From NCBI RefSeq assembly GCF_900100455.1, contig NZ_FNCV01000003.1, forward strand, positions 310,001-374,000: a stretch of 64,000 bases of DNA, read 5' to 3'. Of this stretch, positions 27,660-36,705 are shown piece by piece. Position 1 is the first letter of the stretch; each line of letters begins with the position of its first letter. The notes under the pieces are model-generated. The model made no database searches. It saw only the letters and a list, made by a program, of their open reading frames with translations, and was not told the DNA's origin. The DNA is from Roseospirillum parvum. Its GTDB lineage: Bacteria > Pseudomonadota > Alphaproteobacteria > Rhodospirillales > Rhodospirillaceae. Both the position numbers and the translations under genes were made by a program.

Positions 27660-27777
27660 GGGGCATGCTGCCTGCTTGGCGACCCACACAACATGCCACA
27701 AGGTTCTGATATTGGAAAATATTGCGCCCCCTGCCCTTCAAGAAGGGAGCGGTGGTCACACCTTGGAGAGGGGGGTG

Positions 27778-28347
27778 TCAGAAGGGAATCCAGGAGTGCT
27801 CGTGGCTGTAGTGCAGGTAGCCGATGTTGGCCCCTGCCCGCAAGCCAACCCCGGTGCGGATGGGGGCCAGGACCAGTTCGCCGGAGCGCTGGTAGTTCAC
27901 CCCCACCCCGCCGACGAAGTAGAAGGTCCCCTCGACGCCGGGAATGCGCTGATACAGCTCGTGATCCGCCCCCAGGTGATAGACCAGGGTGAACACCCGC
28001 GAGGCATTGCCGCCCAGGTCGAAGCCCACCGACGGTCCCTGCCAGTAGATCGGCCGGGTGGCCCCGCCCTTGCGGTTGAGGGTGCCCTCGCCATAGCGCA
28101 GGCCGACACCGATGGCGCCGCTCACCTCCTCGCCGGTGATGTAGGCGTTGGGCCGGCCATGGTCGGCGAACACCTTCTCGACCACCTGGGCCAACCCCTC
28201 GGTGGTGGCGCCGAAGAAGCCCCGGGCGGCCTCGAGGATCTCGTTCTGGCTGAAGGTTTCCTCCTCGGCCAGGGCGGGACGCGCAACCAGCACGACAAGC
28301 AGGCAGACGGCCAGGGCGGCCCGCCCGACGACGAAAAACCGTTTCAT
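27778..28347 (-). CDS. DUF1134-family exported protein
   Basis: A 189-residue member of the alphaproteobacterial DUF1134 family, function unknown. It has a signal peptide (MKRFFVVGRAALAVCLL to about ALAEE). The mature protein shows the family pattern: FSQNEILEAARGFFGATTEGL, then a Gly-rich beta region (GAIGVGLRYGEGTL, IYWQGPSVGFDLGGNASRVF and GTFYFVGGVGVNYQRSGE). The Gly/aromatic pattern recalls YSC84/SYLF lipid-associated domains; I treat that as an inference. It is followed by a clear terminator and preceded by a glycosyltransferase gene 36 bp upstream. Confidence 0.85.
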   Translation of the reverse strand: MKRFFVVGRAALAVCLLVVLVARPALAEEETFSQNEILEAARGFFGATTEGLAQVVEKVFADHGRPNAYITGEEVSGAIGVGLRYGEGTLNRKGGATRPIYWQGPSVGFDLGGNASRVFTLVYHLGADHELYQRIPGVEGTFYFVGGVGVNYQRSGELVLAPIRTGVGLRAGANIGYLHYSHEHSWIPF

Positions 28348-28383
28348 GATGCTGCCTTTCGGCTGTGGTCAGGTCGGCTGAGA

Positions 28384-29358
28384 TCAGGACTCGGCCGGGC
28401 CTTCCGGTCCCGGCTGGGCCAGCCAGGCGAGGCGTTTCACCTCGACCCGCCCGCGGCACACGCTGTCCAGGATGATGCCGCAGGACAGGCTGAGCGAGCC
28501 AAGCAGCATCAGGCCGGTGGACAGCACCGCCGTGGGCAGGCGGGGGACCAGCCCAGTCTCCATGTAGGTCAGCAGCAGGGGCACCGAAAGGCCGGTGGCG
28601 ATCACCGCCAGGGCCGCGAAGATCAGACCGAAGAAGGGAAACGGCCGGACCTCCTTGAACAGCACCATGATGGTCCACAGGATGCGAAAACCGTCGGCCC
28701 AGGTGTTGAGCTTGGAGTGGCTGTCCTCGGGGCGCTCGAAATAGTCGGTCTCGATCTCGGCGGCGGCGACATGCATCTGCAGGGCATGGACGTTGATCTC
28801 GGTCTCGATCTCAAAGCCCGTCGAGGCGGCCGGGAACGACTTCACGAAGCGTCGCGAAAAGACCCGGTAGCCCGACAGCATGTCGGAAAAGCGCTGCCCG
28901 AAGATCACCCCCACGGCCCCGGTCAGCAGCCGGTTGCCCAGTTGGTGCACCGGCCGGCGGGCCGCCTTGGCGTCGACCAGCCGGCGCGCCCCGACCACCA
29001 TGTCCAGATGATCGTCGCGCAGCCGGGCGACCAACTCCGGCGCCCGGGTCGCGTCGTAGGTGGCGTCGCCGTCGACCAGCACGTAGATGTCGGCCTCCAC
29101 GTCGGCGAACATGCGGCGCACCACGAACCCCTTGCCGGCCATTTCCTCGCGCCGCACCACGGCGCCGGCGGCGCGGGCCAGGGCGGCGGTGTCGTCGGTC
29201 GAGCGGTTGTCGTAGACGTAGACCGTGGCCCCGGGCAGGGCGGCCTTGAAGTCGGCCACCACCTGGCCGACCGTGGCGGCCTCGTTGTGGCACGGCACCA
29301 GCACCGCCACCCGCGGGTTGGGGCTCGAGTCGGACGGGGGGGTCGGCGTGGACGGCAT
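28384..29358 (-). CDS. Family 2 glycosyltransferase with C-terminal membrane anchor
   Basis: Inverting GT-A glycosyltransferase resembling polyprenyl-phosphate sugar transferases such as Dpm1/DPMS-like enzymes. Of 324 residues, the N-terminal catalytic domain (about 15-240) shows VAVLVPCHNEAATVGQVV, the nucleotide-sugar pocket YVYDNRSTDDT, and the DxD-type metal site LVDGDATYDA. Two hydrophobic helices lie near the C-terminus (about 247-265 and 275-300). The acceptor and sugar are not inferable; transfer to a lipid carrier is likely. The gene is just upstream of the DUF1134 gene and has a good promoter. Confidence 0.88.
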   Translation of the reverse strand: MPSTPTPPSDSSPNPRVAVLVPCHNEAATVGQVVADFKAALPGATVYVYDNRSTDDTAALARAAGAVVRREEMAGKGFVVRRMFADVEADIYVLVDGDATYDATRAPELVARLRDDHLDMVVGARRLVDAKAARRPVHQLGNRLLTGAVGVIFGQRFSDMLSGYRVFSRRFVKSFPAASTGFEIETEINVHALQMHVAAAEIETDYFERPEDSHSKLNTWADGFRILWTIMVLFKEVRPFPFFGLIFAALAVIATGLSVPLLLTYMETGLVPRLPTAVLSTGLMLLGSLSLSCGIILDSVCRGRVEVKRLAWLAQPGPEGPAES

Positions 29359-29420
29359 GGATCGGCCCCTGACAGGTGCGGAGTCGACCCGGCGGCGGTG
29401 CCGGCGGGCCTTGCGCTCCG

Positions 29421-29449
29421 GTCATACCCGGCCACCGCCTGGCTGGCAA
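29421..29449 (-). promoter_or_regulatory. Candidate promoter for glycosyltransferase-DUF1134 unit
   Basis: Minus strand -35 TTGCCA (29444-29449), 17-bp spacer, -10 TATGAC (29421-29426); leader of about 56 nt. Confidence 0.5.
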
Positions 29450-29607
29450 CAGGATGCCACCACAGGCCGCCCCGGCACCCCCGAAGGTGGCCGGGAGCCT
29501 GACATTTTTCGACAAACGGGCAGCTTATCGGAAGCATTTCAAACGTCGGGGCGATCGGTTATTCCTTTTGGCTCGGTTTCGATCACTCCGCGCCTTGAGG
29601 TAATGTT

Positions 29608-29637
29608 TTGACCTGCTGTGCGCATTGATCGCATAAA
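29608..29637 (+). promoter_or_regulatory. Candidate promoter for the GAF/PAS histidine kinase
   Basis: -35 TTGACC (29608-29613), 18-bp spacer, -10 CATAAA (29632-29637). A start of transcription near 29644 favours the ATG at 29688 over a TTG at 29646. Confidence 0.5.
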
Positions 29638-29687
29638 CGCCGAGGTTGCGCCCCCTCCTCTCATCTGCTTCACGGCCTTATCCCCCC

Positions 29688-31346
29688 ATGAGCCCGCCGC
29701 CATCCGCCCCCCCGCTGCCCGCCCTGGCGAGCGTTGATCCGACCACCCGCCGGCTGCTGCTCGACTGGCAGAAGCGGGTGCTTGATGTGCTGCTGGTCAG
29801 CCAGAGCACTGCGGCGGCGCTGGAGGCATTGGTCCGGCTGATCGAGGAGGTGCATCCGGAGATGGTGTGCGCCGTCATGCTGGTGGACGGCAACCGGCTG
29901 ACCTTCGGCGCCGGGCCCAGCCTGCCCGAGTTCTATCACCAGGCGGTCGAAGGCTTGGCCATCGGTGACGGCGTCGGCTCGTGCGGCACGGCGGCGGCGC
30001 GCGGCGAGCCGGTGATCGTCGCCGACATCCTGAGCCACCCCTATTGGGCCGATTACCGGGAGTTGATGGCGCAAACCGGGCTGGCCGCCTGCTGGTCGCA
30101 ACCGATCAAGGGGCGCGATGGCCGGGTGCTGGGCACCTTCGCCATCTATTACCGCGAGGTGCGCCAACCGAGCCCCGAGGACCTGGAACAGATCGCGCAC
30201 CTGTCCGATCTGGCCGCCCTGATCATCGAGGTGTGGGAGTCCGAAAGCGCCCTGGAACACAGCGAACGGCGCCTGCAGCGCCTGACCGCGACCATCCCCG
30301 GGGTGATCTACGAATACCGCCTGCACGTCGATGGGCGCGGCGAGTTTCCCTACATCAGCCCGGGCATCCGCGAAATGACCGGCCTTGATCCCGAAACCGT
30401 CATGGCCGATCCTGGCGCCGTGTTTGCCTTGCTCCATCCGGATGACCGCGCGGCCCTGCACCAGGCCAACCTCAGGAACAGCGACGGCAGCGTCGACGAA
30501 TGGAACGGCGAAATGCGGCTCGACACCCCGCAGGGCCAGCGCTGGATCAAGGCCCACGCCATCCGCGACACCAGCGCCGCGCCGGCCGATGGCTCGACCC
30601 TGTGGTCCGGGCTGCTGACCGACATCACCCGGGAAAAGACGGCCGAGTTGGCCCTGGCCCGCTCCAACGCCGAACTGGAAACCTTCGCCCACGCCGTTTC
30701 CCACGACCTGCGCGAGCCGCTGCGCATGGTGAGCAGCTACCTGCGGCTGCTGGAGCGCCGGCTCGGCCCCGATCTCGGCTCCGAGGCGGCAGAGTTCCTG
30801 GACTTCGCCCGCGATGGGGCCCACCGCATGAACCGCCAGATCGAAGGCTTGCTGGCGTACGCCCGGGTCAGCCGCCAGGTCCCGGCCGCGGTGGAGGTTG
30901 ACCTCGATCTGGCGGTGACGGCGGCGCTCGACAATCTGGTCATGGCGGTGGCGGAAAGCGGGGCCTCGGTGTCGATCGCCGGCTTGCTGCCGACGGTGCG
31001 GGGCGACCCCGACCAACTGGCCCTGGTTTTCCAGAACCTGCTCGCCAACGCCCTGAAGTTCCGCCACCCCGAGCGCCCACCCCGCGTCGTGATCAGCGCC
31101 CGCGAGGTCCCTGGCGCCTGGCGCATCGAGGTGACGGACAACGGATTGGGGGTGCCGGACGATCAGGCGGAACGCCTGTTCGGCATCTTCCAGCGCGGCC
31201 ATCCGGCCCAGTCGGTGGACGGCACCGGTGTCGGCCTGGCGCTGGTCAAGCGCATTGTCGAGCACCACGGAGGGAGTGTCGGCGTCGATCCCGGCCCCGA
31301 CGACCAGGGAGCCTGTTTCCACATCACCCTGCCGCGCGAGGCCTGA
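29688..31346 (+). CDS. Cytoplasmic GAF-PAS sensor histidine kinase
   Basis: Soluble sensor kinase with no membrane segment. ATG at 29688 gives 552 residues; no ribosome-binding site is obvious. Order: N-terminal GAF domain (about 25-180, with SCGTAAARGEPVIVADI), PAS domain (about 200-330, ending GLLTDITREKTAEL), HisKA (about 335-400) with the phospho-acceptor His in AVSHDLREPLRMV, and HATPase_c with NLLANALKFRHPE, VTDNGLGVPDDQAERLF and GTGVGLALVKRIVEHHGG. The arrangement resembles phytochrome-type kinases but lacks the chromophore modules. No response regulator gene is adjacent, so it is an orphan kinase. Confidence 0.92.
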   Translation: MSPPPSAPPLPALASVDPTTRRLLLDWQKRVLDVLLVSQSTAAALEALVRLIEEVHPEMVCAVMLVDGNRLTFGAGPSLPEFYHQAVEGLAIGDGVGSCGTAAARGEPVIVADILSHPYWADYRELMAQTGLAACWSQPIKGRDGRVLGTFAIYYREVRQPSPEDLEQIAHLSDLAALIIEVWESESALEHSERRLQRLTATIPGVIYEYRLHVDGRGEFPYISPGIREMTGLDPETVMADPGAVFALLHPDDRAALHQANLRNSDGSVDEWNGEMRLDTPQGQRWIKAHAIRDTSAAPADGSTLWSGLLTDITREKTAELALARSNAELETFAHAVSHDLREPLRMVSSYLRLLERRLGPDLGSEAAEFLDFARDGAHRMNRQIEGLLAYARVSRQVPAAVEVDLDLAVTAALDNLVMAVAESGASVSIAGLLPTVRGDPDQLALVFQNLLANALKFRHPERPPRVVISAREVPGAWRIEVTDNGLGVPDDQAERLFGIFQRGHPAQSVDGTGVGLALVKRIVEHHGGSVGVDPGPDDQGACFHITLPREA

Positions 31347-31362
31347 AGCGTCCCCCGGCGCC

Positions 31363-32001
31363 TTACCCGGGAAGGCCGGCGACCAGGGGCACGAAGCGCA
31401 CGTCCATCAGCGATTCCCGGTGCACCGCGCCGTCGCGCCGGGTCAGGCGGACCACCTCCTGATGGCCGCCGCCGGCGGCCTCCACCGGCACCACCATCAC
31501 CCCGCCCTCGGCCAGCTGGTCGACCAGCCCCTGGGGCACCTGACGCGCCGCCGCGGTGACCAGGATGCGGTCGAAGGGGGCCTGCTCGGGCCAGCCCTTG
31601 TGGCCGTCGCCGACAATGGCGGTGATGTTGGTCAGGCCCAGGTCGGCGAAGCGCCGCTCGGCCCGGGTGAGCAGGTCGCGGTGGCGTTCGATGGTGTAGA
31701 CCCGACGGCACAGCCGGGCCAGGATCGCCGCCTGATAGCCCGAGCCGGTGCCGATCTCCAGCACCTTCATGCGCGGCCCCACGTCCAGCGCCTGGGTCAT
31801 GAAGCCGACCACCAGCGGCTGGCTGATGGTCTGCCCGCAGTCGATGGGCAGGGCCCTGTTCTCGTAGGCTTGGTCGAGGAACGGCTCGGCCACGAAGGCT
31901 TCGCGGGGCAACCGCTCGACGGCGGCCAGGACCCGGGTGTCGGTGATGCCCTGGGTCCTCAACTCCATGATCAGGCGGATCTTGCGGGCCGCGTAGGTCA
32001 T
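31363..32001 (-). CDS. pcm: Protein-L-isoaspartate O-methyltransferase
   Basis: SAM-dependent repair enzyme that methylates L-isoaspartyl residues in damaged proteins. The 212-residue protein has the family start [17 protein letters not shown], the [16 protein letters not shown] segment, and SAM motif [17 protein letters not shown]. Its ATG lies 4 bp inside the end of surE. The serS-surE-pcm order is typical of proteobacteria and links stationary-phase repair functions. In many alphaproteobacteria an M23 peptidase follows pcm; here the convergent histidine kinase gene follows instead. Confidence 0.96.
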   Translation of the reverse strand: MTYAARKIRLIMELRTQGITDTRVLAAVERLPREAFVAEPFLDQAYENRALPIDCGQTISQPLVVGFMTQALDVGPRMKVLEIGTGSGYQAAILARLCRRVYTIERHRDLLTRAERRFADLGLTNITAIVGDGHKGWPEQAPFDRILVTAAARQVPQGLVDQLAEGGVMVVPVEAAGGGHQEVVRLTRRDGAVHRESLMDVRFVPLVAGLPG

Positions 32002-32879
32002 GGTTTCGCCCCCGGGGGCGCCTCCGGGGCGGGATCGTCAAGGACCTCGGCCAGACGGCCCAGGGTGGCCCGGTGGGTCAGATCGACGCACAGCGGGGTG
32101 ACCGAGATCATGCCCCGGCCGATCACTCCCAGATCGGAATCATCGCCGTGCCGCTCGCCGCTGCGCTGCGGCCCGATCCACACATAGGGCCGGCCGCGCG
32201 GGTCGGTGCGCTCGGTGATCCCCTCGCCGATCTTGCGCCGTCCCTGGCGGGTCACCTTGAGGCCGCTCACCGCCTCTGGCGGGCAGTTGGGGAAGTTCAC
32301 GTTGACCAGCACGTTGCGCGGCCAGGACTGGGCGCACAGACGGCGCACCAGATCGGGGCCATGGGCCTCGGCGGTTTCGAACGGCGGCGGCTCGGGGTAG
32401 CGGAAAATCTGGCTGAGGGCGATCGAGCGCACGCCCAGCAGGGTGCCCTCCATGGCCGCCGCCACGGTGCCGGAATAGGTGATGTCGTCGCCCAGGTTGG
32501 CCCCCCGGTTGACCCCGGAGAGCACCAGGTCGGGCCGCCGCCCCTCGATCAGCTTGTGGACGGCCAGCAGCACGCAGTCGGTGGGGGTACCGGCAACGGC
32601 GAAGCGGCGTGGCTCGATCTCGCGGAAGCGCAAGGGGTCGTGCAGGCTGAGCGAATGGCCGGTGCCGCTCTGCTCGGTTTCCGGGGCGACCACCCAGACG
32701 TCGTCCGACAGGCTCTCGGCCAGCCGGGTCAGCAGGGCCAGGCCGGGCGCGTTGATGCCGTCGTCGTTGGTGACCAGGATGCGGGCCCGCGACAGGTCGG
32801 CCAGCGGCGGCAGCAGATCGTCCGCGATCTCGGTTGCGGCCTCGGTGGCGACCTGGGCGGCGGAGTCCGGCTCAGACAT
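31998..32879 (-). CDS. surE: 5'/3'-nucleotidase SurE
   Basis: Metal-dependent survival protein that dephosphorylates nucleoside monophosphates. Metal-binding residues are in [14 protein letters not shown] (D39, D40) and the [24 protein letters not shown] region that supplies Ser/Asn ligands. At 293 residues it is longer than usual because of an acidic N-terminal extension of about 32 residues before the usual RILVTNDDG start; no better internal start was found. It overlaps serS by 8 bp and pcm by 4 bp. Confidence 0.95.
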   Translation of the reverse strand: MSEPDSAAQVATEAATEIADDLLPPLADLSRARILVTNDDGINAPGLALLTRLAESLSDDVWVVAPETEQSGTGHSLSLHDPLRFREIEPRRFAVAGTPTDCVLLAVHKLIEGRRPDLVLSGVNRGANLGDDITYSGTVAAAMEGTLLGVRSIALSQIFRYPEPPPFETAEAHGPDLVRRLCAQSWPRNVLVNVNFPNCPPEAVSGLKVTRQGRRKIGEGITERTDPRGRPYVWIGPQRSGERHGDDSDLGVIGRGMISVTPLCVDLTHRATLGRLAEVLDDPAPEAPPGAKP

Positions 32880-34152
32880 GACCGGCGATCACCGTCATCC
32901 CGCCCATGTAGGGCTGCAGGGCGGCCGGCACCCGGATGCTGCCATCGGCCTGCTGGTGGTTTTCGACCAGCGCCACCAGGGCCCGGCCGACGGCCAGCCC
33001 GGAGCCGTTCAGGGTGTGGACCAGCCGGGTCCCCTTCTCGTCCCCCTCGGGCCGATAGCGGGCCTTCATGCGGCGGGCCTGGAAGTCGCCGCAGGCCGAG
33101 CAGCTGGAGATTTCCCGATAGGCCTGCTGGCCAGGCAGCCAGACCTCCAGATCGTAGGTGCGGCGGGCGGCGAAGCCCATGTCGCCGGCACACAGTTCCA
33201 TCACCCGGTAGGGCAACTCCAGGGCCTTCAGGATGGCCTCGGCGCAGCCGGTCATGCGCTCCAGCTCGGCCGCCGAATCGTCGGGGCGGACGATGGACAC
33301 CATCTCCACCTTCTCGAACTGGTGCTGGCGGATCATGCCCCGGGTGTCCTTGCCGGCCGCCCCGGCCTCGGCCCGGAAGCACAGGGTGTGGGCGGTCATC
33401 CGGCGCGGCAGGTCGGCCTCGGCCAGGATGCTGTCGGCCACCGTGTTGGTCAGCGTCACCTCGGCGGTGGGGATCAGCCACAACCCGCCATCGGTGCGGA
33501 ACATGTCGTCGACCAGCTTGGGCAACTGCCCGGTGCCGCGCAGCGCATCGTCGCGGACCAGCACCGGGGTGTTGATCTCGGTATAGCCGTGCGCGCTGGT
33601 GTGGGTGTCCAGCATGAACTGGGCGAGGGCCCGCGACAGGCGCGCGAAAGCCCCCTTGAGGACCACGAAACGAGCCCCGGACAGGCCAGCGGCGGTGGTG
33701 AAGTCCATGCCTCCCAGGGCCTCGCCCAGGGCCACGTGGTCCCTGGGCTCGAAGTCGAAGGCCGGCGGCGTGCCGACCCGCCGCAGCTCGCGGTTGGCGC
33801 TTTCGTCGGGGCCGTCGGGCACCTCGTCGGCCGGCGGGTTGGGCAGGGCGAGCAGCAGGTCCTCCAGAGCCTGGCCGACCTCGCGCTCGTCATCCTCGAC
33901 GGCGGCGATGTCGGCCTTCAGGCGGGCCACCTCGTCGATCAGCTCGGCGGCCTCCTGCCCGGCCTTCTTGCGCTGGCCGATCTCGCGGCTGGCCTCGTTG
34001 CGCCGCGCCTGCATGGCCTGGAAGCGGGTTTGCAGGTCGCGCCGCCGGCGGTCCAGCTCGACCAGCCGTTCGGCCACCGGCTCGGCGCCACGGCGGGCCA
34101 GGGCGTGGTCCAGCGCGTCAGGGGTTTCGCGGATCCATTTCAGGTCCAGCAT
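32872..34152 (-). CDS. serS: Seryl-tRNA synthetase
   Basis: Class II aminoacyl-tRNA synthetase charging tRNA-Ser (and tRNA-Sec where present). ATG at 34152 begins [22 protein letters not shown] and gives 426 residues, the family length. The N-terminal coiled-coil arm (about 30-110) is followed by the catalytic domain with motif 1 ([16 protein letters not shown]), the TAEVTLTN substrate loop, motif 2 region ([11 protein letters not shown]) and motif 3 ([19 protein letters not shown]). It lies 73 bp downstream of tatC. Confidence 0.97.
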   Translation of the reverse strand: MLDLKWIRETPDALDHALARRGAEPVAERLVELDRRRRDLQTRFQAMQARRNEASREIGQRKKAGQEAAELIDEVARLKADIAAVEDDEREVGQALEDLLLALPNPPADEVPDGPDESANRELRRVGTPPAFDFEPRDHVALGEALGGMDFTTAAGLSGARFVVLKGAFARLSRALAQFMLDTHTSAHGYTEINTPVLVRDDALRGTGQLPKLVDDMFRTDGGLWLIPTAEVTLTNTVADSILAEADLPRRMTAHTLCFRAEAGAAGKDTRGMIRQHQFEKVEMVSIVRPDDSAAELERMTGCAEAILKALELPYRVMELCAGDMGFAARRTYDLEVWLPGQQAYREISSCSACGDFQARRMKARYRPEGDEKGTRLVHTLNGSGLAVGRALVALVENHQQADGSIRVPAALQPYMGGMTVIAGHV

Positions 34153-34225
34153 GGCGGGGTCCGGGGGTCTGGGGTCGGCGGGGGTAGGCCGCCCCCGGAG
34201 CCATCGCGGCCCGGGGGCGACGCCG

Positions 34226-35053
34226 TCAGTCGTCGTTGAAGTCGGTTTCGTCGCCGTCGCGGCCGAAGCTTCCGTCATCGCCGGCATGGCGCGCGGCACG
34301 CTCCGCCTCGACCCGGCGCACGGCGTGGATGGAGGCCTCGTACAACAGCAGCAGCGGGATGCCAAGGCCGATCTGGCTGACCACGTCGGGCGGCGTGATG
34401 ATGGCGGCGACGACGAAAATGCCGACAATCGCATAACGCCGCTTGTCGACCAGGCCCTGGGCCGTGACCAGCCCCACCCGCGACAGCAGGACCAGCGCCA
34501 CCGGCAACTGGAAGCTCAGCCCGAAGGCCAGCATCAGGCGGATGACCAGGGTCAGGTACTCGCCCACCCGGGCCTCGATCTGGACCGGCAGCACGGTCTC
34601 TTCGGCCCCCGTCTGGAAGCCCAGCAGGAAGCGCCAGGCCAGCGGGATGACCAGGTAGTAGACCATCGCCGCGCCGACCGCGAAGAGCACCGGGCTGGCC
34701 ACCATGAAAGGCAACAGGGCGCGCTTCTCGTGGCGGTACAGGCCGGGCGCCACAAAGCCCCAGATGTGATAGGCGATGACCGGAAACGACAGCACGATGC
34801 CGCCGAAGGCCGCCACCTTGATGTAGGTGAAGAACGGCTCGGCCAGCCCGGTGGCGATCATGCGCTGGGTGCCGCCCACCTCCTGCATGATGTCGGCCAG
34901 GGGCACGACCAGGAAGGCATAGATGGGCAGACGCACGGCGTAGCAGATCAGGAACCCGACGATGAAGGCGCCGAGCATCCACATCAGGCGCAGGCGCAAC
35001 TCGATCAGGTGATCGATCAGGCTCATCTTGTTGTCGGCGGGGTTGTCGCTCAC
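34226..35053 (-). CDS. tatC: Twin-arginine translocase subunit TatC
   Basis: Polytopic receptor of the Tat pathway that recognises twin-arginine signal peptides of folded proteins. The 275-residue protein has about six membrane helices. Family features are the N-terminal [16 protein letters not shown], the [36 protein letters not shown]-region (positions about 75-110) and [19 protein letters not shown] near the end, then an acidic tail. It overlaps tatB by 4 bp. Confidence 0.97.
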   Translation of the reverse strand: MSDNPADNKMSLIDHLIELRLRLMWMLGAFIVGFLICYAVRLPIYAFLVVPLADIMQEVGGTQRMIATGLAEPFFTYIKVAAFGGIVLSFPVIAYHIWGFVAPGLYRHEKRALLPFMVASPVLFAVGAAMVYYLVIPLAWRFLLGFQTGAEETVLPVQIEARVGEYLTLVIRLMLAFGLSFQLPVALVLLSRVGLVTAQGLVDKRRYAIVGIFVVAAIITPPDVVSQIGLGIPLLLLYEASIHAVRRVEAERAARHAGDDGSFGRDGDETDFNDD

Positions 35054-35604
35054 GAGGGCTCTCCATCGGCCCCGCCGTCAGGGCGCGTCTTGGGGGTGGC
35101 TTTGGGGGTCGCCTTGGGGGTGGTGGTCTTGCGGCCGCCACCGCTGCCAGCCTTGGCGCGCCCGCCAGAGGGCTTGGCGCCGGTCGATTTGGCGCCAGTG
35201 GACTTGGCACCGGCGGGCTTGGGATCGGCGGGCTTGCCGTCAGCGGACGGGGCCGGCGGCTGGCTGGCCGCCTTGGCCGGGGCGTCCGCCCCGCTGCCGC
35301 TGGCCTTGGCGGTCTTCAGGTCCTCCGACAGCCCCTCGCGCAGCGAGCCATCGGGGTCCACCGCCTGATCGAAGGCGCGGCCGGCGTCCTTGTTCTTCAG
35401 GCCGTCGACGGTCTTCTTCACGTCGTCCAGCTCGGCGTCCTTGACCGCCTCGTCCAGATAGGACTGGAACTCGCGGGCCAACGAGCGGGCCTTGCCCATC
35501 CAGATGCCCAGGGTGCGCATCACCTGGGGCAGCTCCTTGGGGCCGATGACCAGCACCATGATCACCGCCACCACCAGAAGCTCGATCCAACCGAGGTCCA
35601 GCAT
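35050..35604 (-). CDS. tatB: Sec-independent translocase subunit TatB
   Basis: Bitopic Tat component that forms the substrate receptor with TatC. The 184-residue protein opens with the classic MLDLGWIELLVVAVIMVLVIG helix and GPKELPQVMR hinge, then an amphipathic helix (to about residue 70). The C-terminal half is low-complexity Ala/Gly/Lys/Pro, including short repeats such as AGAKSTGAKSTGAKPSG and PKATPKATPKT, which may vary between strains. Confidence 0.95.
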   Translation of the reverse strand: MLDLGWIELLVVAVIMVLVIGPKELPQVMRTLGIWMGKARSLAREFQSYLDEAVKDAELDDVKKTVDGLKNKDAGRAFDQAVDPDGSLREGLSEDLKTAKASGSGADAPAKAASQPPAPSADGKPADPKPAGAKSTGAKSTGAKPSGGRAKAGSGGGRKTTTPKATPKATPKTRPDGGADGEPS

Positions 35605-35868
35605 GTTCGGGCCTTGTTCGAAAGGGAGACAAAACCTTCCCCGCCGCCGAGACGGGTCCGGAGCGGCATGGCGCCAACCTCGGGGCCAAGGTTTAGCGTC
35701 ATTGGAAGACGCTGAGAAGAGGGGGTTTGATGACCACGCCCGCCGGCCCGCTCCGCCACCGCAACAGGACAGGCCGAGTCGCCCGGCGGGCGCCGGCTCA
35801 AGGGCGACGCGGCGGCGCCCCTCTCGCCGCTGGCTTTCCCGGCCAGCCCCCGGTCGAGGCTAGGTCGA

Positions 35869-35901
35869 GACCCGGTCAAGACCCGGTCAAGACCCGGTCA
35901 A
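35869..35901. repeat. Three exact tandem copies of an 11-bp unit
   Basis: gacccggtcaa occurs at 35869-35879, 35880-35890 and 35891-35901, flanked by decayed partial copies (ggtcga at 35863-35868, gacaag after 35901). It lies downstream of tatA. Confidence 0.85.
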
Positions 35902-35904
35902 GAC

Positions 35905-35937
35905 AAGGGCCGCCCCCTGGAATCCGAGGCGGCCCTT
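35905..35937 (-). terminator. GC-rich hairpin downstream of tatA, possible terminator or attenuator
   Basis: aagggccgcc (35905-35914) pairs perfectly with ggcggccctt (35928-35937) around a 13-base loop. On the minus strand it is followed by GTCTTGACC, so there is no real U-tract. Confidence 0.4.
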
Positions 35938-36081
35938 CGCGTGGTGGGACAGGTCAAGACAGAGCAACCCTCCGGCAGCGCGCCCCCAGAAGAGTGAAGG
36001 GCGCGCCTCCGAAAGCGGTGCCGACAGGCCAGGCGCCCTATGTCCGCCCTCGGCGGACCACGGCGCCGGCCGGGATCGTCC

Positions 36082-36354
36082 TCAGGCCTTGTCGCTCTTG
36101 GCGGCCGGCTTGGCCTCGGCCTTCGGGGCCGGCTTGGCTTCGGCCTTCGGCGCGGCCGGCTTGGCGGCCGCCGGCTCGTCCTTGATCTGCTTGGTGTCGG
36201 CTTCAGCCTCGCCCTTGTCGCCGCCAAGGCCGGACTTGAACGCCTTGATGCCCTTGCCGGCGTCGCCCATCAGGCTGGACAGCTTGCCCGAGCCCCCGAA
36301 CAGAACCAGGACGATGACGAGGACGATAAGAAGTTGCCAAATGCTCAGACCCAT
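36082..36354 (-). CDS. tatA: Twin-arginine translocase subunit TatA
   Basis: Pore-forming Tat subunit. The 90-residue protein starts [20 protein letters not shown], a single membrane helix followed by the hinge [21 protein letters not shown] and an amphipathic helix. The tail is Ala/Lys/Pro-rich with repeats of PKAEAKPA. It precedes tatB and tatC in the same direction but with a 477-bp gap, and follows scpB by 351 bp. Confidence 0.96.
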   Translation of the reverse strand: MGLSIWQLLIVLVIVLVLFGGSGKLSSLMGDAGKGIKAFKSGLGGDKGEAEADTKQIKDEPAAAKPAAPKAEAKPAPKAEAKPAAKSDKA

Positions 36355-36705
36355 GGATCTCGTGCTCCCGCTTCACTCTTGGATGCTATGCCCCCGGTTG
36401 GGCGTGGACCCGGACCGAAACCCCGAAAATGGCGTCCCGCGCGCGGCGGCAACGCCATCCAGGGCCGCGGCCCGGCATGACATGATCCGTGGTTCGGTGC
36501 CCCAACCCCTGGCGCGGTCGATGGTCATCCCCCCGGACGACTGCCCGACCTTCCCCCGGTGCAAAAGCCCCTCCCCTCGGTTCGACGGCCCCCGGTCACC
36601 AGAGGACCCCCCGTCAAGAACCCGGAGGCGGTTTATGCTTAGGCCGCACTATCGCAGATCGCCGTGCGCCACGCAATCTTTCCGCGGCCGGGATCAACGC
36701 CATCC
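36355..36705. other. 351-bp gap between scpB and tatA
   Basis: No gene, terminator with a T run or strong promoter is visible. GGGAG lies about 10 nt upstream of the tatA ATG and can serve as its ribosome-binding site. Confidence 0.45.

Larger units (their letters stand above)
27331..27777. other. 447-bp intergenic region with hairpins and repeats
   Basis: No credible gene is visible. It holds a minus-strand terminator (27635-27659), a long T/A-rich inverted repeat (27563-27613) and an 18-bp direct repeat cacacggggacgrycac-like pair at 27376-27393 and 27393-27410 (two mismatches). No convincing promoter for the downstream secreted-protein gene was found. Confidence 0.5.
29359..29687. other. 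Divergent promoter region between glycosyltransferase and histidine kinase genes
   Basis: 329 bp with no gene. It contains two good back-to-back promoter candidates (29421-29449 minus, 29608-29637 plus), listed separately, and an AT-richer stretch at about 29500-29640. Confidence 0.55.
35605..36081. other. 477-bp gap between tatA and tatB
   Basis: No convincing gene on either strand. It holds a short tandem repeat (35869-35901), a strong GC hairpin (35905-35937), and a second inverted repeat gcgcgccc (35978-35985) / gggcgcgc (35999-36006). The gap is long for a tat operon, so tatA may be transcribed partly apart from tatBC. Confidence 0.5.

Noticed and set aside
35863-35903. CRISPR-like array
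   Set aside because: Three 11-bp units without spacers and no cas genes; it is a simple tandem repeat.
36373-36705. Small open frames in the scpB-tatA gap
   Set aside because: None has a ribosome-binding site, coherent composition or hydrophobic pattern.
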